A stretch of DNA of 64,000 nucleotides from Collimonas sp. OK412. Lineage in GTDB: Bacteria > Pseudomonadota > Gammaproteobacteria > Burkholderiales > Burkholderiaceae_D. A program made the translations under genes and the position numbers. A model generated the notes under the pieces. It had not been told where the DNA came from, ran no database searches, and was given only the letters and a program-made list of their open reading frames with translations. The stretch lies in contig NZ_FOLC01000020.1 of assembly GCF_900112135.1 (NCBI RefSeq), positions 1 through 64,000 on the forward strand, written 5' to 3'. Shown in pieces: positions 40,530 through 51,624 of the stretch. Position 1 is the stretch's first letter, and each line of letters begins with the position of its first letter.

Positions 40530-42626
40530 TTACTTGGCAAACGGAAACGGCATGAACCAGACCAGGAAACCCAGCACCCCGATAATCATCACGAATGCGT
40601 AGTGATAGATGTATCCGGACTGCCAGAGACGGGTAATTTTCGAGAACCAGCTGACTGCCTTGGCGCTGCCATTGACGATCAGGCCGTCGATCAGGCCACG
40701 GTCGCCGGCATTCCACAAGCCGCGGCCCAGCAGGCGCGCACCGCCGGCAAACACCACGTCGTTGAACTTGTCCATATAGTATTTGTTGTCGAGCAGCGTG
40801 AAGATCGGACCGGCCTTCTGCTTGATCGCCGCAGGCAGGCGCGGATTGACCATGTAGCAGTAATACGCTGCCGCCACGCCGGCGATTGCCAGCCACAGCG
40901 GCGCCGATGCAAAGGCATGGCTGACCATGCTGACCGGACCGTGGAATTCGTGGCGCAGTTCTTCCATTGCATGGTGCGCTTCGTTGACGAAAATCACGTC
41001 CTTGAAGAAGCTGCCGTACAACATCGGTTCGATCGCCAGGAAACCGATGACGGCCGACGGGATCGCCAGCAGGATCAGCGGCAGGGTCACCACCCAAGGC
41101 GACTCGTGCGGTTTCTGGCCAGGAGCCAGGCCGTGGTGTTCGTGCTCTTCTTCTGCCTCGTCGTGATGATCGTCGTGGCCGCCATGCGTCGCATGGGCAT
41201 CGTTGGCGGCATGCGCCGCGTGGGCGCCGTGGCCGTCATGGGCCTTGCCGAAACGCTCTTCGCCATGGAACACCATGAAGTACATGCGGAACGAGTAGAA
41301 AGCGGTGACAAACACGCTTGCCAGCACGGCGAAATAGGCAAAGCCGGAACCGAACAGGGTCGATGCATGGGCCGCTTCGATGATGCTGTCCTTCGAGTAG
41401 AAGCCGGAGAAGAACGGCGTGCCGATCAGCGCCAGCGAACCGACCAGCGAAGTGATCCAGGTAATCGGCATGTATTTACGCAGGCCGCCCATGTTGCGCA
41501 TGTCCTGGTCGTGGTGCAAGCCGATGATGACCGAACCGGCGCCAAGGAACAGCAAGGCCTTGAAGAAAGCGTGCGTCATCAGGTGGAATACCGCAACCGA
41601 GTAGGCCGAAGCGCCCAGGGCCACGGTCATGTAGCCGAGCTGCGACAGGGTCGAATACGCCACCACGCGTTTGATGTCGGTCTGGATCACGCCAAGGAAA
41701 CCCATGAACAAGGCGGTAATCGAGCCGATGATCAGGATGAAGGACAAGGCGGTGTCGGACAGTTCGAACAGCGGCGACATGCGGGTCACCATGAAGATGC
41801 CGGCGGTCACCATGGTGGCGGCGTGGATCAGCGCCGAAATCGGGGTCGGGCCTTCCATCGAGTCCGGCAGCCAGACGTGCAGCGGGAATTGCGCCGACTT
41901 GCCCATGGCGCCGATGAACAGGCAGATACAGGCTACTGTCAGCAGCATCCAGTCGCTGCCCGGCAGCGTCAATTGCGCCAGCATGCCTTTTTGCGCGAAC
42001 ACTTCGCTGTAGTTCATCGAACCGGAATACGCCAGCAGCAAGCCGATGCCGAGAATGAAACCGAAGTCGCCGACGCGGTTGACCAGGAACGCTTTCATGT
42101 TGGCGAAAATCGCAGTCGAACGGGTATACCAGAAACCGATCAGCAGGTACGACACCAGGCCCACCGCTTCCCAGCCGAAGAACAGCTGCAGGAAGTTGTT
42201 GCTCATGACCAGCATCAGCATCGAGAACGTGAACAGGGAGATATAGGCGAAGAAACGGTTGTAGCCTTCGTCGTCCTGCATGTAGCCGATGGTGTAGATA
42301 TGCACCATCAGCGAGACAAAGGTCACCACGCACATCATCATGGCCGTCAGGCTGTCGATCAGGAAGCCGATTTCCAGCTTGACGCCGCCGACCGTCATCC
42401 AGGTGTACAAGGTGCCGTTGAAGCTGGCGCCGTCGATCACCGCCAGCAAGGTCTGCACGGAAATGATCAGGGCGACCAGCACGCCCAGGATCGTGACCGT
42501 ATGCGAGGTCTTGCGTCCGACCAGGTTGCCGAAGAATTTGGTGCCGAATAAGCCCGCGATCGCAGCGCCAGCCAGGGGCGCCAACGGTACGGCAAGAAGT
42601 AATTGTGGGTTAAGTTGCCCCGCCAT
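40530..42626 (-). CDS. nuoL: NADH-quinone oxidoreductase subunit L, with a His-rich loop
   Basis: A 698-residue distal pump of complex I, including the long lateral amphipathic helix at the C-terminus. Core motifs: FFGWEAVGLVSYLLIGFWYT, GKSAQFPLHVWLPDSMEGPT, IHAATMVTAGIFMVTRMSPL, KRVVAYSTLSQLGYMTVALG. At about residues 455-490 (near 41150-41265) is a loop unusually rich in His, Ala, Asp and Glu (AHDGHGAHAAHAANDAHATH and more). It lies between membrane helices on a water-facing side and makes the protein longer than E. coli NuoL. Proton or metal buffering is a speculation. Confidence 0.97.
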   Translation of the reverse strand: MAGQLNPQLLLAVPLAPLAGAAIAGLFGTKFFGNLVGRKTSHTVTILGVLVALIISVQTLLAVIDGASFNGTLYTWMTVGGVKLEIGFLIDSLTAMMMCVVTFVSLMVHIYTIGYMQDDEGYNRFFAYISLFTFSMLMLVMSNNFLQLFFGWEAVGLVSYLLIGFWYTRSTAIFANMKAFLVNRVGDFGFILGIGLLLAYSGSMNYSEVFAQKGMLAQLTLPGSDWMLLTVACICLFIGAMGKSAQFPLHVWLPDSMEGPTPISALIHAATMVTAGIFMVTRMSPLFELSDTALSFILIIGSITALFMGFLGVIQTDIKRVVAYSTLSQLGYMTVALGASAYSVAVFHLMTHAFFKALLFLGAGSVIIGLHHDQDMRNMGGLRKYMPITWITSLVGSLALIGTPFFSGFYSKDSIIEAAHASTLFGSGFAYFAVLASVFVTAFYSFRMYFMVFHGEERFGKAHDGHGAHAAHAANDAHATHGGHDDHHDEAEEEHEHHGLAPGQKPHESPWVVTLPLILLAIPSAVIGFLAIEPMLYGSFFKDVIFVNEAHHAMEELRHEFHGPVSMVSHAFASAPLWLAIAGVAAAYYCYMVNPRLPAAIKQKAGPIFTLLDNKYYMDKFNDVVFAGGARLLGRGLWNAGDRGLIDGLIVNGSAKAVSWFSKITRLWQSGYIYHYAFVMIIGVLGFLVWFMPFPFAK

Positions 42627-42712
42627 GATGAACCTTATCTTTATTCGTTATTTGTCTGTGTATTCTTTACCTGCCTGCCCCCGCAAACCTGGGTTCGCGG
42701 GAGACAAGCCTC

Positions 42713-43021
42713 TTAGCCCTTAAGGCTGTCCAGGTCTTCCACGTTGATGGTGTCCAGGTTACGGAACAACGCCACCAGGATCGCCAGGCCGATCGCCGAC
42801 TCGGCAGCTGCTACGGTAAGGATGAAGAAAACGAAAATCTGTCCGGCCGCATCGCCCAGGTAATACGAGAAAGCGATGAAGTTCATGTTCACCGCCAGCA
42901 GCATCAGTTCGATTGCCATCAGCAACACGATCAGGTTCTTGCGGTTCAGGAAAATGCCGACAATGCCGATCGAAAACAGGATCGCGCCAAGGATCAGATA
43001 ATGAGCGAGAGAAATTGCCAT
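42713..43021 (-). CDS. nuoK: NADH-quinone oxidoreductase subunit K
   Basis: A 102-residue membrane subunit with three helices. The two glutamates important for proton transfer lie in [15 protein letters not shown] and [14 protein letters not shown]. Normal length. It starts 12 bp after nuoJ. Confidence 0.97.
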   Translation of the reverse strand: MAISLAHYLILGAILFSIGIVGIFLNRKNLIVLLMAIELMLLAVNMNFIAFSYYLGDAAGQIFVFFILTVAAAESAIGLAILVALFRNLDTINVEDLDSLKG

Positions 43022-43033
43022 GGTGCGTCCTTG

Positions 43034-43708
43034 TTATTTTTGTGGAGCCGCTGGCGCGGCCGGCGGGGTTGCGGCAGGAGTCACCGCAAGATTCGCAGGC
43101 GCAACCGGGTCGACCTTGGCTTCCGATTTCATCTTCACGATGCGCACCCGGTCGCTGCTCTTGACCTTGACTGCCGCGGAAGGCGAGAAATACTTGCTAT
43201 CCTTGCGGCGGCGCAGCGTCAGGGCAACCGCGGCGACGATCGCCACCAGCAGGATGACCGCAGCGATTTCAAAGGCGTACACGTATTCGGTGTAGATCAG
43301 CTTGCCCAGCTCCTTGGTGTTGCCGATGTTGGCCGAGATGGCAGGAACATCGGATTCGGAACCCTGGAAGCCGTGGAAAATGACCGCGGCCATTTCCAGC
43401 ACGATGACGGTGCCGACGGTCGCCGCCAGCGGGAAGTAACCCCAGAATCCCTCACGCATCTTGTCCAGGTTGATATCCAGCATCATCACCACGAACAGGA
43501 ACAGCACCATCACCGCGCCGACATACACCAGCACCAGCACGATGGACAGGAACTCGGCTTTCAGCAGCATCCAGATGCCGGCCGCCGAGAAAAACGACAA
43601 TACCAGGAACAACGCGGCGTGCACTGGATTGCGTGCGGTAATCACGCGCAAGGCGGCGATTACCAGCACCACCGAAAACGCGTAGAACAAGAAGGTCTTA
43701 AATTCCAT
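43034..43708 (-). CDS. nuoJ: NADH-quinone oxidoreductase subunit J
   Basis: A 224-residue membrane subunit with five helices (FLFYAFSVVLVIAALRVI, AALFLVLSFFSAAGIWMLL, LSIVLVLVYVGAVMVLFLF, ...). The YVGAVMVLFLFVVMMLDI helix is the conserved TM3. The C-terminal 45 residues form an Ala/Pro/Lys-rich hydrophilic tail (VDPVAPANLAVTPAATPPAA), longer than in E. coli. Preceded by a 134-bp insertion with palindromic repeats. Confidence 0.96.
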   Translation of the reverse strand: MEFKTFLFYAFSVVLVIAALRVITARNPVHAALFLVLSFFSAAGIWMLLKAEFLSIVLVLVYVGAVMVLFLFVVMMLDINLDKMREGFWGYFPLAATVGTVIVLEMAAVIFHGFQGSESDVPAISANIGNTKELGKLIYTEYVYAFEIAAVILLVAIVAAVALTLRRRKDSKYFSPSAAVKVKSSDRVRIVKMKSEAKVDPVAPANLAVTPAATPPAAPAAPQK

Positions 43709-43764
43709 AATGGCCCAGAAAGTCGGCTAAAAAAACTTCATCAATTACTAGAACAACTTTTACC

Positions 43765-43835
43765 CCGTCATTCCCGCTTACGCGGGAATCCATTCTAGTC
43801 AGCAACCTGGATCCCCGCGTTCGCGGGGATGACGG
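43765..43835. repeat. palindromic intergenic repeat inside the nuo operon
   Basis: A 71-bp unit with near-perfect inverted ends (CCGTCATTCCCGC and GCGGGGATGACGG) holding two hairpins: TTCCCGC-TTAC-GCGGGAA and ATCCCCGCG-TT-CGCGGGGAT, joined by AGTCAGCAACC. Such GTCATTCCCGC / GCGGGAATCC palindromes are common dispersed intergenic repeats in beta- and gammaproteobacteria. It separates nuoI from nuoJ, where most nuo operons have a few bases. Confidence 0.75.
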
Positions 43836-43842
43836 CAATTGG

Positions 43843-44331
43843 TTAGCGGTATGCAGCATCCGCAGCACGCGCCGCGGCAATCTCGGGTTCGTAGCGATCC
43901 CCCACGGCCAGCAGCATTTCCTTGGTGTAGTACAGGTCGCCGCGCTTTTCACCGTGGTATTCCAGAATGTGGGTCTCGACGATCGAATCGACCGGGCAAG
44001 ACTCTTCGCAGAAACCGCAGAAAATGCATTTGGTCAGGTCGATGTCGTAACGCGTGGTGCGGCGCGAACCGTCGGCACGCTGCTCCGACTCGATCGTGAT
44101 CGCCATTGCCGGGCAAACCGCTTCGCACAGTTTGCAGGCGATGCAGCGCTCTTCGCCGTTCGGATAACGGCGCAGCGCGTGCAGGCCGCGGAAACGCGGC
44201 GATTGCGGCGTCTTCTCTTCCGGGAACAGCACCGTAATCTTGCGGGCGAACAGGTAGCGGCCGGTCAGCCGCAACCCTTTGAGCAACTCCAGCAGCATCA
44301 GACTGCCGAAAAAATCCTTGATGGCTTCCAT
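43843..44331 (-). CDS. nuoI: NADH-quinone oxidoreductase subunit I
   Basis: A 162-residue subunit; ATG at 44331 with AGG upstream. It carries two 4Fe-4S clusters (N6a, N6b) in [20 protein letters not shown] and [20 protein letters not shown], passing electrons to NuoB. Both CxxCxxCxxxCP motifs are complete. It starts 16 bp after nuoH. Confidence 0.97.
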   Translation of the reverse strand: MEAIKDFFGSLMLLELLKGLRLTGRYLFARKITVLFPEEKTPQSPRFRGLHALRRYPNGEERCIACKLCEAVCPAMAITIESEQRADGSRRTTRYDIDLTKCIFCGFCEESCPVDSIVETHILEYHGEKRGDLYYTKEMLLAVGDRYEPEIAAARAADAAYR

Positions 44332-44347
44332 TTTCACTAACCTTCCA

Positions 44348-45415
44348 TTACTTCCAGATATTCCATGGACTTTGAATCCAGGCAGCGACAATCACCAGGT
44401 AGGCGAGAATCAAGGGGATGAACACTTTCCAGCCGAGACGCATGATCTGGTCATAGCGATAACGCGGGAACGAGGCACGCACCCAGATAAACACCGACAG
44501 CATGAAGAAGGTCTTGGCGCCGAGCCAGATCCAGCCCGGGATCCAGTCCAGCATCGCCAGCGGCGAAGCCCAGCCGCCCATGAACAGCAGCGTGGTCAGA
44601 ATCGAGACCAGGATCATGTTGGCGTATTCGGCCAGGAAGAACATCGCGAACGACATGCCCGAGTATTCGATCATGTGGCCGGCAACGATTTCCGATTCGC
44701 CTTCCACCACGTCGAACGGATGACGGTTGGTTTCAGCGATGCCCGAGATAAAGTAAATCAGGAACACCGGCAGCAGGGACAGCCAGTTCCACGACAGGAA
44801 ACCGACGCCGTGGTCGTAGAAGTAGCCCTTGCTTTGCGCCATCACGATATCGATCAGGTTCAGGCTGCCGGACACCATCAGCACGATGACCAGCGCAAAA
44901 CCCATGGCAATCTCGTAGGACACCATCTGCGCCGAAGCGCGCATCGCGCCGAGGAAAGCGTACTTGGAGTTGGATGCCCAGCCGGCGATGATCACGCCGT
45001 AGACTTCCATCGAAGTGATCGCCATCACGAACAGCAGGCCGGCGTTGACGTTGGCCAGCACGGTTTCCGGACCGAACGGCACCACTGCCCAGGCGGCCAG
45101 CGCCGGCATGATGGTCATGATCGGGGCAATGAAGAACAGTACCTTGTTGGCGCGCGCCGGCAGCGTGACTTCCTTCAGCAGCAGCTTGAGGGCGTCAGCG
45201 ATAGGTTGCAGCAAACCAGCCGGGCCGACGCGGTTAGGGCCGAGGCGGATATGCATCCAGCCGATCAGCTTGCGTTCCCAGTAAGTCATGTAGGCCACGC
45301 ACAACAGCAGCGGCACGACTACGACGATGATCTTGATCAGGTTCCAGACCAGCGGCCAGATGAAGCCGAACCAGTCGGCGCCGGTGGCATTGATGGCGGC
45401 GATGAAGTGATCCAT
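44348..45415 (-). CDS. nuoH: NADH-quinone oxidoreductase subunit H
   Basis: A 355-residue membrane subunit lining the quinone site. ATG at 45415 overlaps the nuoG stop (TGATG); the longer frame is shadow of nuoG. Motifs: [79 protein letters not shown] and [18 protein letters not shown]. Eight helices, normal length. Confidence 0.97.
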   Translation of the reverse strand: MDHFIAAINATGADWFGFIWPLVWNLIKIIVVVVPLLLCVAYMTYWERKLIGWMHIRLGPNRVGPAGLLQPIADALKLLLKEVTLPARANKVLFFIAPIMTIMPALAAWAVVPFGPETVLANVNAGLLFVMAITSMEVYGVIIAGWASNSKYAFLGAMRASAQMVSYEIAMGFALVIVLMVSGSLNLIDIVMAQSKGYFYDHGVGFLSWNWLSLLPVFLIYFISGIAETNRHPFDVVEGESEIVAGHMIEYSGMSFAMFFLAEYANMILVSILTTLLFMGGWASPLAMLDWIPGWIWLGAKTFFMLSVFIWVRASFPRYRYDQIMRLGWKVFIPLILAYLVIVAAWIQSPWNIWK

Positions 45416-47757
45416 CATGCTTTCTCCACTACGATAGAACCAAACATTCCGCCCAGGGCCGAGGTCGAGGCATGCGCAGCGGCTACCCGCACCACATTTT
45501 CCGGCAGCGCAGGATCGATCGCCGCTGTCAGTGCAGCAGCGCCCTGCCCTTGTTTGAGATTGACGCGATCGCCGGCAGCGATACCCAGTTTTGCAGCCAG
45601 TGCAGCCGACAGCCATGCCCGCGGCGCCTGGCCGTCAACGGTTTCCTGCAGCGAAACCGCGCGGCGCACTACCGCGTCGCCAAAATAGATAGGCACATCG
45701 GCGATGCGCTCCAGCGCGCCGTTGGCGGCTTGGGCCGCAGCCTGTGGAGCCAGGTCGCCGAAGTTGTTCAGGCGTGCGGCCAGGTTTGCTTCGGCGACTT
45801 CGCCGGTACCCAGCACTTCATCGCGGATCGCTTCGGAAGTATCGTAGTCAAAACCAGGCAAGCCCAGCAGGTTGCCCAGCACACGCAGCACCTTCCATGC
45901 CGGACGGGCATCGCCCATTGGGCGGACGGTGCCGTTAAAGCTTTGGGCGCGGCCTTCGCAGTTGACGAAAGTGCCGGAGGTTTCGGTGAACGGCGCGATC
46001 GGCAGCAGCACGTCGGAGTATTCAGCACCGTGCTTATACGCCGACAGGGTCACAACCATCTCGGCTTGCTTCAGCGCTGCAACTGCCGTTTGCGGGTCGA
46101 AACTGTCCAGCTCCGGTTCGGCGTTCAGCAGCACATACGCTTTGTGCGGCTGCGCGAAAATCTGTTGTGCGTTACGGCCCTTGCCCGCTGCAGGCAGGGC
46201 GTTGGCCCAGTAGCCGCCGACGGTGTTGCCGGCTTCGGTCAGGTAACCGAACTTCGTGCCGGCCTGCTCTGCGATCCACTGCGCCACTGCGTGCAGTTGC
46301 GAAGCTTGCGGATGCTGTGCGGCAGCGTTGCCCAGCAATACTGCCTTGGATTCGCCGGACAGCAGGCTGGCGGCGGTTTGCTTGGCTTCAGCCGACACTT
46401 CGGCATTTTCGAAACCGGCAGGCGCGGCCACGCCCTTGGCTTGCGCCACGGCGGCGGCCACCTGTCCCAGCGCCGACAGCCAGGCCGACGGCGCCACGAT
46501 CATCTTGTTGGCGACCGGCATCAGCAGGTCATCGTCGGTGGCATGCAGGATGCTCAGCTTGGCGCCGCGCTTGATACCCAGGCGCAGCCGTGCCGACAGC
46601 AGCGGATGATCCTTGCGCAGGAACGAGCCGATGATGAAAGTGCGGTCCAGCTGTGCGAATTCGTTGATCGACATGCCCAGCCATGGCATGACTTTGCCAT
46701 CCAGTGCGAAGTCTGACTGGCGCAGGCGGAAATCGATGTTTTCCGAACCCAGGCCGCGCGTCACTTTTTGCAGCAGCGACAATTCTTCCAGCGTCGAATA
46801 CGGTGTGCCGACGGCAGCGATGGCGTCAGCGCCATGCTCATGGCGGATGTTGCGCAGGCCGTGCGCCACATATTCCAGCGCGGTTTGCCATTCCACTTCC
46901 TGCCACTTGCCGTCCTGCTTCAGCATCGGCCTGGTCAGGCGCTCGTCGCTGTTCAGGCCTTCATAGGCGAAGCGATCCTTGTCTGACAGCCAGCATTCGT
47001 TGACGTCGTTGTTTTCCAGCGGCAGCACGCGCATCACCTTGCCGGACTTGACTTGCACCACCAGGTTGGCGCCCAGGCCGTCATGCGGGCTGACCGATTT
47101 GCGGCGCGACAATTCCCAGGTACGGGCGCTGTAGCGGAAAGGCTTGGATGTCAGCGCGCCGACCGGGCACAGGTCGATCATGTTGCCCGACAATTCTGAA
47201 TTGACAGTCTTGCCGACGAACGTGGTGATCTCCGAGTGTTCGCCGCGGCCGACCATGCCGAACTCCATCACGCCGGCGATTTCCTGGCCGAAGCGGACGC
47301 AACGCGTGCATTGGATGCAACGGCTCATTTCCTGCATCGAGATCAGCGGACCGGCGTCTTTCGGCGCCACGACACGCTTCTCTTCTTCGTAGCGGGAAGA
47401 CGATTTGCCGTAGCCGACCGCCAGGTCCTGCAACTGGCATTCTCCGCCCTGGTCGCAGATCGGGCAATCCAGGGGATGGTTAATCAGCAGGAATTCCATC
47501 ACGCTCTTTTGCGCGGTGGTGGCCTTTTCGCTGGCGGTGCGCACGATCATGCCGGCAGTCACCGGCGTGGCGCAGGCCGGCAGCGCCTTCGGCGCTTTTT
47601 CCACCTCGACCAGGCACATGCGGCAGTTGGCCGCGATGGAGAGTTTTTTGTGATAGCAGAAGTGTGGAATGTAAGTGCCAATCTTGTTGGCAGCATCCAT
47701 TACCATGCTGCCCTCCTGGACTTCCACTTTCTTGCCGTCTATTTCGATTTCAACCAT
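45415..47757 (-). CDS. nuoG: NADH-quinone oxidoreductase subunit G
   Basis: A 780-residue peripheral subunit. The N-terminus holds the 2Fe-2S site ([20 protein letters not shown], with a further Cys in [12 protein letters not shown]), the His-liganded 4Fe-4S ([18 protein letters not shown], with H before the first Cys group) and a second 4Fe-4S ([16 protein letters not shown], then [10 protein letters not shown]). The rest is a molybdopterin-type fold that has lost its cofactor. It carries electrons from NuoF toward NuoI. Confidence 0.97.
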   Translation of the reverse strand: MVEIEIDGKKVEVQEGSMVMDAANKIGTYIPHFCYHKKLSIAANCRMCLVEVEKAPKALPACATPVTAGMIVRTASEKATTAQKSVMEFLLINHPLDCPICDQGGECQLQDLAVGYGKSSSRYEEEKRVVAPKDAGPLISMQEMSRCIQCTRCVRFGQEIAGVMEFGMVGRGEHSEITTFVGKTVNSELSGNMIDLCPVGALTSKPFRYSARTWELSRRKSVSPHDGLGANLVVQVKSGKVMRVLPLENNDVNECWLSDKDRFAYEGLNSDERLTRPMLKQDGKWQEVEWQTALEYVAHGLRNIRHEHGADAIAAVGTPYSTLEELSLLQKVTRGLGSENIDFRLRQSDFALDGKVMPWLGMSINEFAQLDRTFIIGSFLRKDHPLLSARLRLGIKRGAKLSILHATDDDLLMPVANKMIVAPSAWLSALGQVAAAVAQAKGVAAPAGFENAEVSAEAKQTAASLLSGESKAVLLGNAAAQHPQASQLHAVAQWIAEQAGTKFGYLTEAGNTVGGYWANALPAAGKGRNAQQIFAQPHKAYVLLNAEPELDSFDPQTAVAALKQAEMVVTLSAYKHGAEYSDVLLPIAPFTETSGTFVNCEGRAQSFNGTVRPMGDARPAWKVLRVLGNLLGLPGFDYDTSEAIRDEVLGTGEVAEANLAARLNNFGDLAPQAAAQAANGALERIADVPIYFGDAVVRRAVSLQETVDGQAPRAWLSAALAAKLGIAAGDRVNLKQGQGAAALTAAIDPALPENVVRVAAAHASTSALGGMFGSIVVEKA

Positions 47758-47805
47758 GGCTTTTGCTTTTCTTGCCTAAGTGTTTTGCACGCTGCTTGCG
47801 CAGGC

Positions 47806-49101
47806 TTAAACGTATGCCGGCACCAAGCAATGCTTATGCTCGATGTGATATTCAAATTCTTCGCGATAATTCTTCAGGAAGCCGCGCACCGGCATCGCCG
47901 CAGCATCGCCGAGCGCACAGATGGTGCGGCCCATGATGTTGCCCGCTACCGTATCCAGCAGGTCCATGTCTTCCGGGCGGCCGTGGCCGGTTTCAATCCG
48001 GTGCACCAGGCGATACAGCCAGCCTGTGCCTTCGCGGCATGGCGTGCACTGGCCGCAGGATTCTTCAAAGTAGAAGTAGGACAGGCGCAGCAGCGACTTC
48101 ACCATGCAGCGCGTTTCATCCATCACGATCACGGCGCCCGAACCGAGCATGGAGCCAGCCTTGGCGATCGAATCGTAATCGAGGTCGGTGTCCATCATGA
48201 CGTCGCCCTTGATCACCGGCGCGGATGAACCGCCGGGGATCACGGCCTTGATCTTCTTGCCGCCGCGCATGCCGCCGGCCAGCTCCATCAGCTTGGCGAA
48301 CGGCGTGCCCAGCGGCACTTCGTAGTTGCCCGGCTTTTCGACGTCGCCAGAGATCGAGAAAATCTTGGTGCCGCCGTTGTTTGGCTTGCCGAGTTCCAGG
48401 TAGGCTGCGCCGCCCATGTTCAGCAGGAACGGCACGGCCGCGAAGGTCTCGGTATTGTTGATCGTGGTCGGCTTGCCATACAGGCCGAAGCTGGCAGGGA
48501 AAGGCGGCTTGAAGCGCGGCTGCCCTTTCTTGCCTTCCAGCGATTCCAGCAAGGCGGTTTCTTCGCCGCAGATATATGCGCCGTAGCCGTGGAATGCATG
48601 CAGCTGGAAGTTGAATTCGCTGCCGAAAATCTTGTCGCCCAAGGCGCCCGCGGCACGCGCCTCGTCCAGCGCTTCTTCAAAGCGTTCGTAGCCGGACCAG
48701 ATTTCACCGTGGATGTAGTTGTAGCCGACCGAAATGCCCATGGCGTAAGCGCCGATGGCCATGCCTTCAATCAGCGAATGCGGATTGTAGCGGATGATGT
48801 CGCGGTCCTTGAATGTGCCAGGCTCGCCTTCGTCGGTATTGCAGACCAGGTACTTCTGCCCCGGGAACTGGCGCGGCATGAAGCTCCACTTCAGGCCGGT
48901 CGGGAAACCGGCGCCGCCGCGGCCGCGCAGCGAACCGGCCTTCAGTTCGGCGATGACTTGTTCCGGGGTAATGCCTTCGGAGAGGATGCGCTTGAGGGCG
49001 GTATAGCCGCCGCGCTTGACGTAATCGGCGTAGTGCCAGTTGTCGCCATCCAGGTTGGCCAGGATCAGCGGATTGATATGACGGTTGTGCAGGCTGGTCA
49101 T
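47806..49101 (-). CDS. nuoF: NADH-quinone oxidoreductase subunit F
   Basis: A 431-residue flavoprotein that takes electrons from NADH. Motifs: [17 protein letters not shown] for [27 protein letters not shown], and the N3 4Fe-4S ligands in [15 protein letters not shown] with the later [16 protein letters not shown] overlap with nuoE. Confidence 0.97.
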   Translation of the reverse strand: MTSLHNRHINPLILANLDGDNWHYADYVKRGGYTALKRILSEGITPEQVIAELKAGSLRGRGGAGFPTGLKWSFMPRQFPGQKYLVCNTDEGEPGTFKDRDIIRYNPHSLIEGMAIGAYAMGISVGYNYIHGEIWSGYERFEEALDEARAAGALGDKIFGSEFNFQLHAFHGYGAYICGEETALLESLEGKKGQPRFKPPFPASFGLYGKPTTINNTETFAAVPFLLNMGGAAYLELGKPNNGGTKIFSISGDVEKPGNYEVPLGTPFAKLMELAGGMRGGKKIKAVIPGGSSAPVIKGDVMMDTDLDYDSIAKAGSMLGSGAVIVMDETRCMVKSLLRLSYFYFEESCGQCTPCREGTGWLYRLVHRIETGHGRPEDMDLLDTVAGNIMGRTICALGDAAAMPVRGFLKNYREEFEYHIEHKHCLVPAYV

Positions 49102-49589
49102 TTCGGGGCTACCTCGCTGAGTTCCTTGAGCAAGCCGTCAATCTTTTCGTTCGACATCCAGCTGCACATGCGTTTGTTATTGACCAGCAGCACCGGCGCA
49201 TCGCCGCAAGCTCCCATGCACTCGCCTTCAATCAGCGTGAACTGGCCGTCTGCGGTGGTTTCGCGGAAATCGATGCCGAGCTTGTGCTTCAGATGCTCCG
49301 CCGCCCGATCGCCGCCGGACAACTGGCATGGCAGATTGGTGCAGATGCTGATCTTGTGCTTGCCGACCGGCTTGGTGTTGTACATATTGTAAAAGGTCGC
49401 GACTTCCTGCACCGCGATGGCCGGCATGCCCAGGTAGTCAGCGACATCCTGCATGGTTTCCGGCGCCAGCCAGCCCTTTTCATCCTGCGCAATCGCCAGC
49501 GCAGCCATCACCGCCGACTGTTTCTGGTCGGCGGGAAATTTCGCTACTTCGCGATCGATTTTTTTGTATGTATCTTGACTTAACAACAT
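49098..49589 (-). CDS. nuoE: NADH-quinone oxidoreductase subunit E
   Basis: A 163-residue thioredoxin-fold subunit with a 2Fe-2S cluster (N1a): ligands in [12 protein letters not shown] and [17 protein letters not shown]. The ATG at 49589 ([10 protein letters not shown]) gives the family length. No strong binding site is visible, and the frame stays open upstream through the 15-bp tandem repeat, so an N-terminal extension starting with TTG at 49727 cannot be excluded. Confidence 0.93.
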   Translation of the reverse strand: MLLSQDTYKKIDREVAKFPADQKQSAVMAALAIAQDEKGWLAPETMQDVADYLGMPAIAVQEVATFYNMYNTKPVGKHKISICTNLPCQLSGGDRAAEHLKHKLGIDFRETTADGQFTLIEGECMGACGDAPVLLVNNKRMCSWMSNEKIDGLLKELSEVAPK

Positions 49590-49631
49590 GTGTTGGCCAT
49601 TCGTGCGCGATGTTTTGCGCGAGTAGTTAAA

Positions 49632-49706
49632 TTGGTAATAACTGCGTTGGTAATAACTGCGTTGGTAATAACTGCGTTGGTAATAACTGCGTTGGTAATA
49701 ACTGCG
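49632..49706. repeat. 15-bp tandem repeat between nuoE and nuoD
   Basis: Five perfect copies of TTGGTAATAACTGCG lie head to tail, followed by at least one diverged copy (TTCGCGAAAACTGCG, 49707-49721) and traces beyond. The unit is a multiple of three, and on the minus strand it stays open as RSYYQ repeats in frame with nuoE. The 176-bp gap 49590-49765 between two core nuo genes is otherwise empty. Confidence 0.9.
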
Positions 49707-49765
49707 TTCGCGAAAACTGCGTGGCAATGACTGCTTGGCAACAACAGCAATTGATAACGACAGCC

Positions 49766-51019
49766 TTAACGGTCGATCTCACCGAACACGATATCCTGCG
49801 TACCGATGATGGTGACGGCATCGGCGATCATGTGGCCCTTGGCCATTTCGTTCAAACCTTGCAGGTGCGGGAAGCCAGGCGCGCGGATTTTCAGGCGGTA
49901 AGGCTTGTTGGCGCCGTCCGATACCAGGTACACCCCGAACTCGCCTTTCGGATGCTCCACCGCTGCATACGCTTCGCCCGGCGGCACATGGAAACCTTCC
50001 GTGAAGAGCTTGAAGTGATGGATCAGCTCTTCCATGTTCGATTTCATGTCGATCCGCGACGAAGGCGCAACCTTGTGGTTGGTCGTCATCACAGGACCGC
50101 CGTTGTTGCGCAGCCATTCTACGCATTGCTTGATGATCCGGTTGGACTGGCGCATTTCTTCCACCCGCACCAGATAACGGTCGTAGCAATCGCCGTTCTT
50201 GCCGACCGGGATGTCGAAGTCCAGCAAGTCGTACACTTCGTACGGCTGCTTCTTGCGCAAATCCCATTCGACGCCTGAACCGCGCAGCATCGGGCCGGTA
50301 AAGCCCATCGCCTTGGCGCGCTCCGGCGACACCACGCCGATGCCGACCAGGCGCTGTTTCCAGATGCGGTTGTCGGTCAGCAGGGTTTCGTACTCATCCA
50401 CGTATTTCGGGAAGCGCACGGTGAAATCTTCGATGAAGTCCAGCAGCGAACCCTGGCGGTTTTCATTCAGGGCGCTGATCGCCTTGGCGTTGCGCACCAG
50501 CGATGCCTTGTGCTGCGGCATGGTGTCCGGCAGGTCGCGGTAAACGCCGCCCGGACGATAATAGGCAGCGTGCATGCGGGCGCCGGAAACGGCTTCGTAG
50601 CAGTCCATCAGGTCTTCGCGTTCGCGGAATGCGTACAGCAGCACCGCCATCGCGCCGACGTCGAGCGCATGCGCGCCGATCCACATCAGGTGGTTCAGCA
50701 GGCGCGTGATTTCGTCGAACATGACGCGGATGTACTGCGCGCGCAGCGGCACTTCGAGGCCCAGCAGGCGCTCGATCGCCATCACGTAGCCGTGCTCGTT
50801 GCACATCATCGACACGTAGTCGAGGCGATCCATGTAAGGCACTGACTGCAGGTAGGTTTTCTGTTCCGCCAGCTTTTCGGTGCCGCGATGCAGCAGGCCG
50901 ATATGCGGGTCGGCACGCTGGATCACTTCACCGTCCAGCTCCAGCACCAGGCGCAAAACGCCGTGTGCGGCCGGATGCTGCGGGCCGAAGTTCAGCGTGT
51001 AGTTCTTGATTTCTGCCAT
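49766..51019 (-). CDS. nuoD: NADH-quinone oxidoreductase subunit D
   Basis: A 417-residue 49-kDa-type subunit near the quinone site. Motifs: [71 protein letters not shown] and, at the end, [19 protein letters not shown]. Its start overlaps the nuoC stop (TAATG). Confidence 0.97.
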   Translation of the reverse strand: MAEIKNYTLNFGPQHPAAHGVLRLVLELDGEVIQRADPHIGLLHRGTEKLAEQKTYLQSVPYMDRLDYVSMMCNEHGYVMAIERLLGLEVPLRAQYIRVMFDEITRLLNHLMWIGAHALDVGAMAVLLYAFREREDLMDCYEAVSGARMHAAYYRPGGVYRDLPDTMPQHKASLVRNAKAISALNENRQGSLLDFIEDFTVRFPKYVDEYETLLTDNRIWKQRLVGIGVVSPERAKAMGFTGPMLRGSGVEWDLRKKQPYEVYDLLDFDIPVGKNGDCYDRYLVRVEEMRQSNRIIKQCVEWLRNNGGPVMTTNHKVAPSSRIDMKSNMEELIHHFKLFTEGFHVPPGEAYAAVEHPKGEFGVYLVSDGANKPYRLKIRAPGFPHLQGLNEMAKGHMIADAVTIIGTQDIVFGEIDR

Positions 51020-51615
51020 TATTTGATCCCGTAATGTTCTTCACGAATCACCCGCGGCGTGATTTCGCGCGGATCGATCGTTACGGGTTGATAAATTACG
51101 CGTTTTTGTTCAGCGTCGTAGCGCATCTCGACATAACCCGAGACCGGGAAATCCTTGCGGAACGGATGGCCGATGAAGCCATAGTCGGTCAGGATGCGGC
51201 GCAAGTCGTTGTGGCCTTCGAACAGGATGCCGAAGAAGTCGAATGCTTCGCGCTCGTACCAGTTGGCCGACGGCCAGATATCGGTCAGCGAAGCCAGCAG
51301 CGGCATTTCGTCGTCCGGCGCGAACACGCGCACCCGCAGGCGCCAGTTGTGCTCTATCGACAACAGATGGGAAACCGCCGCAAAACGGGCGCCGTCCCAG
51401 GCGCCGTCGCCATAGGTCGAATAATCGACGCCGCACAGGTCGATCAGTTCTTCAAAACGGGTATCGGCGTGGTCGCGCAGCACGCGCATCGCCGACAGGT
51501 AGTTCGCAGCCTTGACCACGATCGTGATCTCGCCGAAGGCCACGGCCAGGCTTTGGAGGTCGTCGCCAAGCGCATTGCGCACGGCGGCTTCCAGGTTTTC
51601 CAGTTTGGTCGTCAT
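51019..51615 (-). CDS. nuoC: NADH-quinone oxidoreductase subunit C
   Basis: A 198-residue 30-kDa-type subunit. The signature [20 protein letters not shown] then [20 protein letters not shown] is complete, followed by the usual C-terminus with [15 protein letters not shown]. Separate from nuoD, as in betaproteobacteria and unlike the fused NuoCD of enterics. Confidence 0.97.
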   Translation of the reverse strand: MTTKLENLEAAVRNALGDDLQSLAVAFGEITIVVKAANYLSAMRVLRDHADTRFEELIDLCGVDYSTYGDGAWDGARFAAVSHLLSIEHNWRLRVRVFAPDDEMPLLASLTDIWPSANWYEREAFDFFGILFEGHNDLRRILTDYGFIGHPFRKDFPVSGYVEMRYDAEQKRVIYQPVTIDPREITPRVIREEHYGIK

Positions 51616-51624
51616 GGTGCTCTC

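Noticed and set aside
40602-42551. Long open frame opposite nuoL
   Set aside because: Antisense shadow of nuoL; rich in H, Q, R, E, typical of reversed GC-rich codons.
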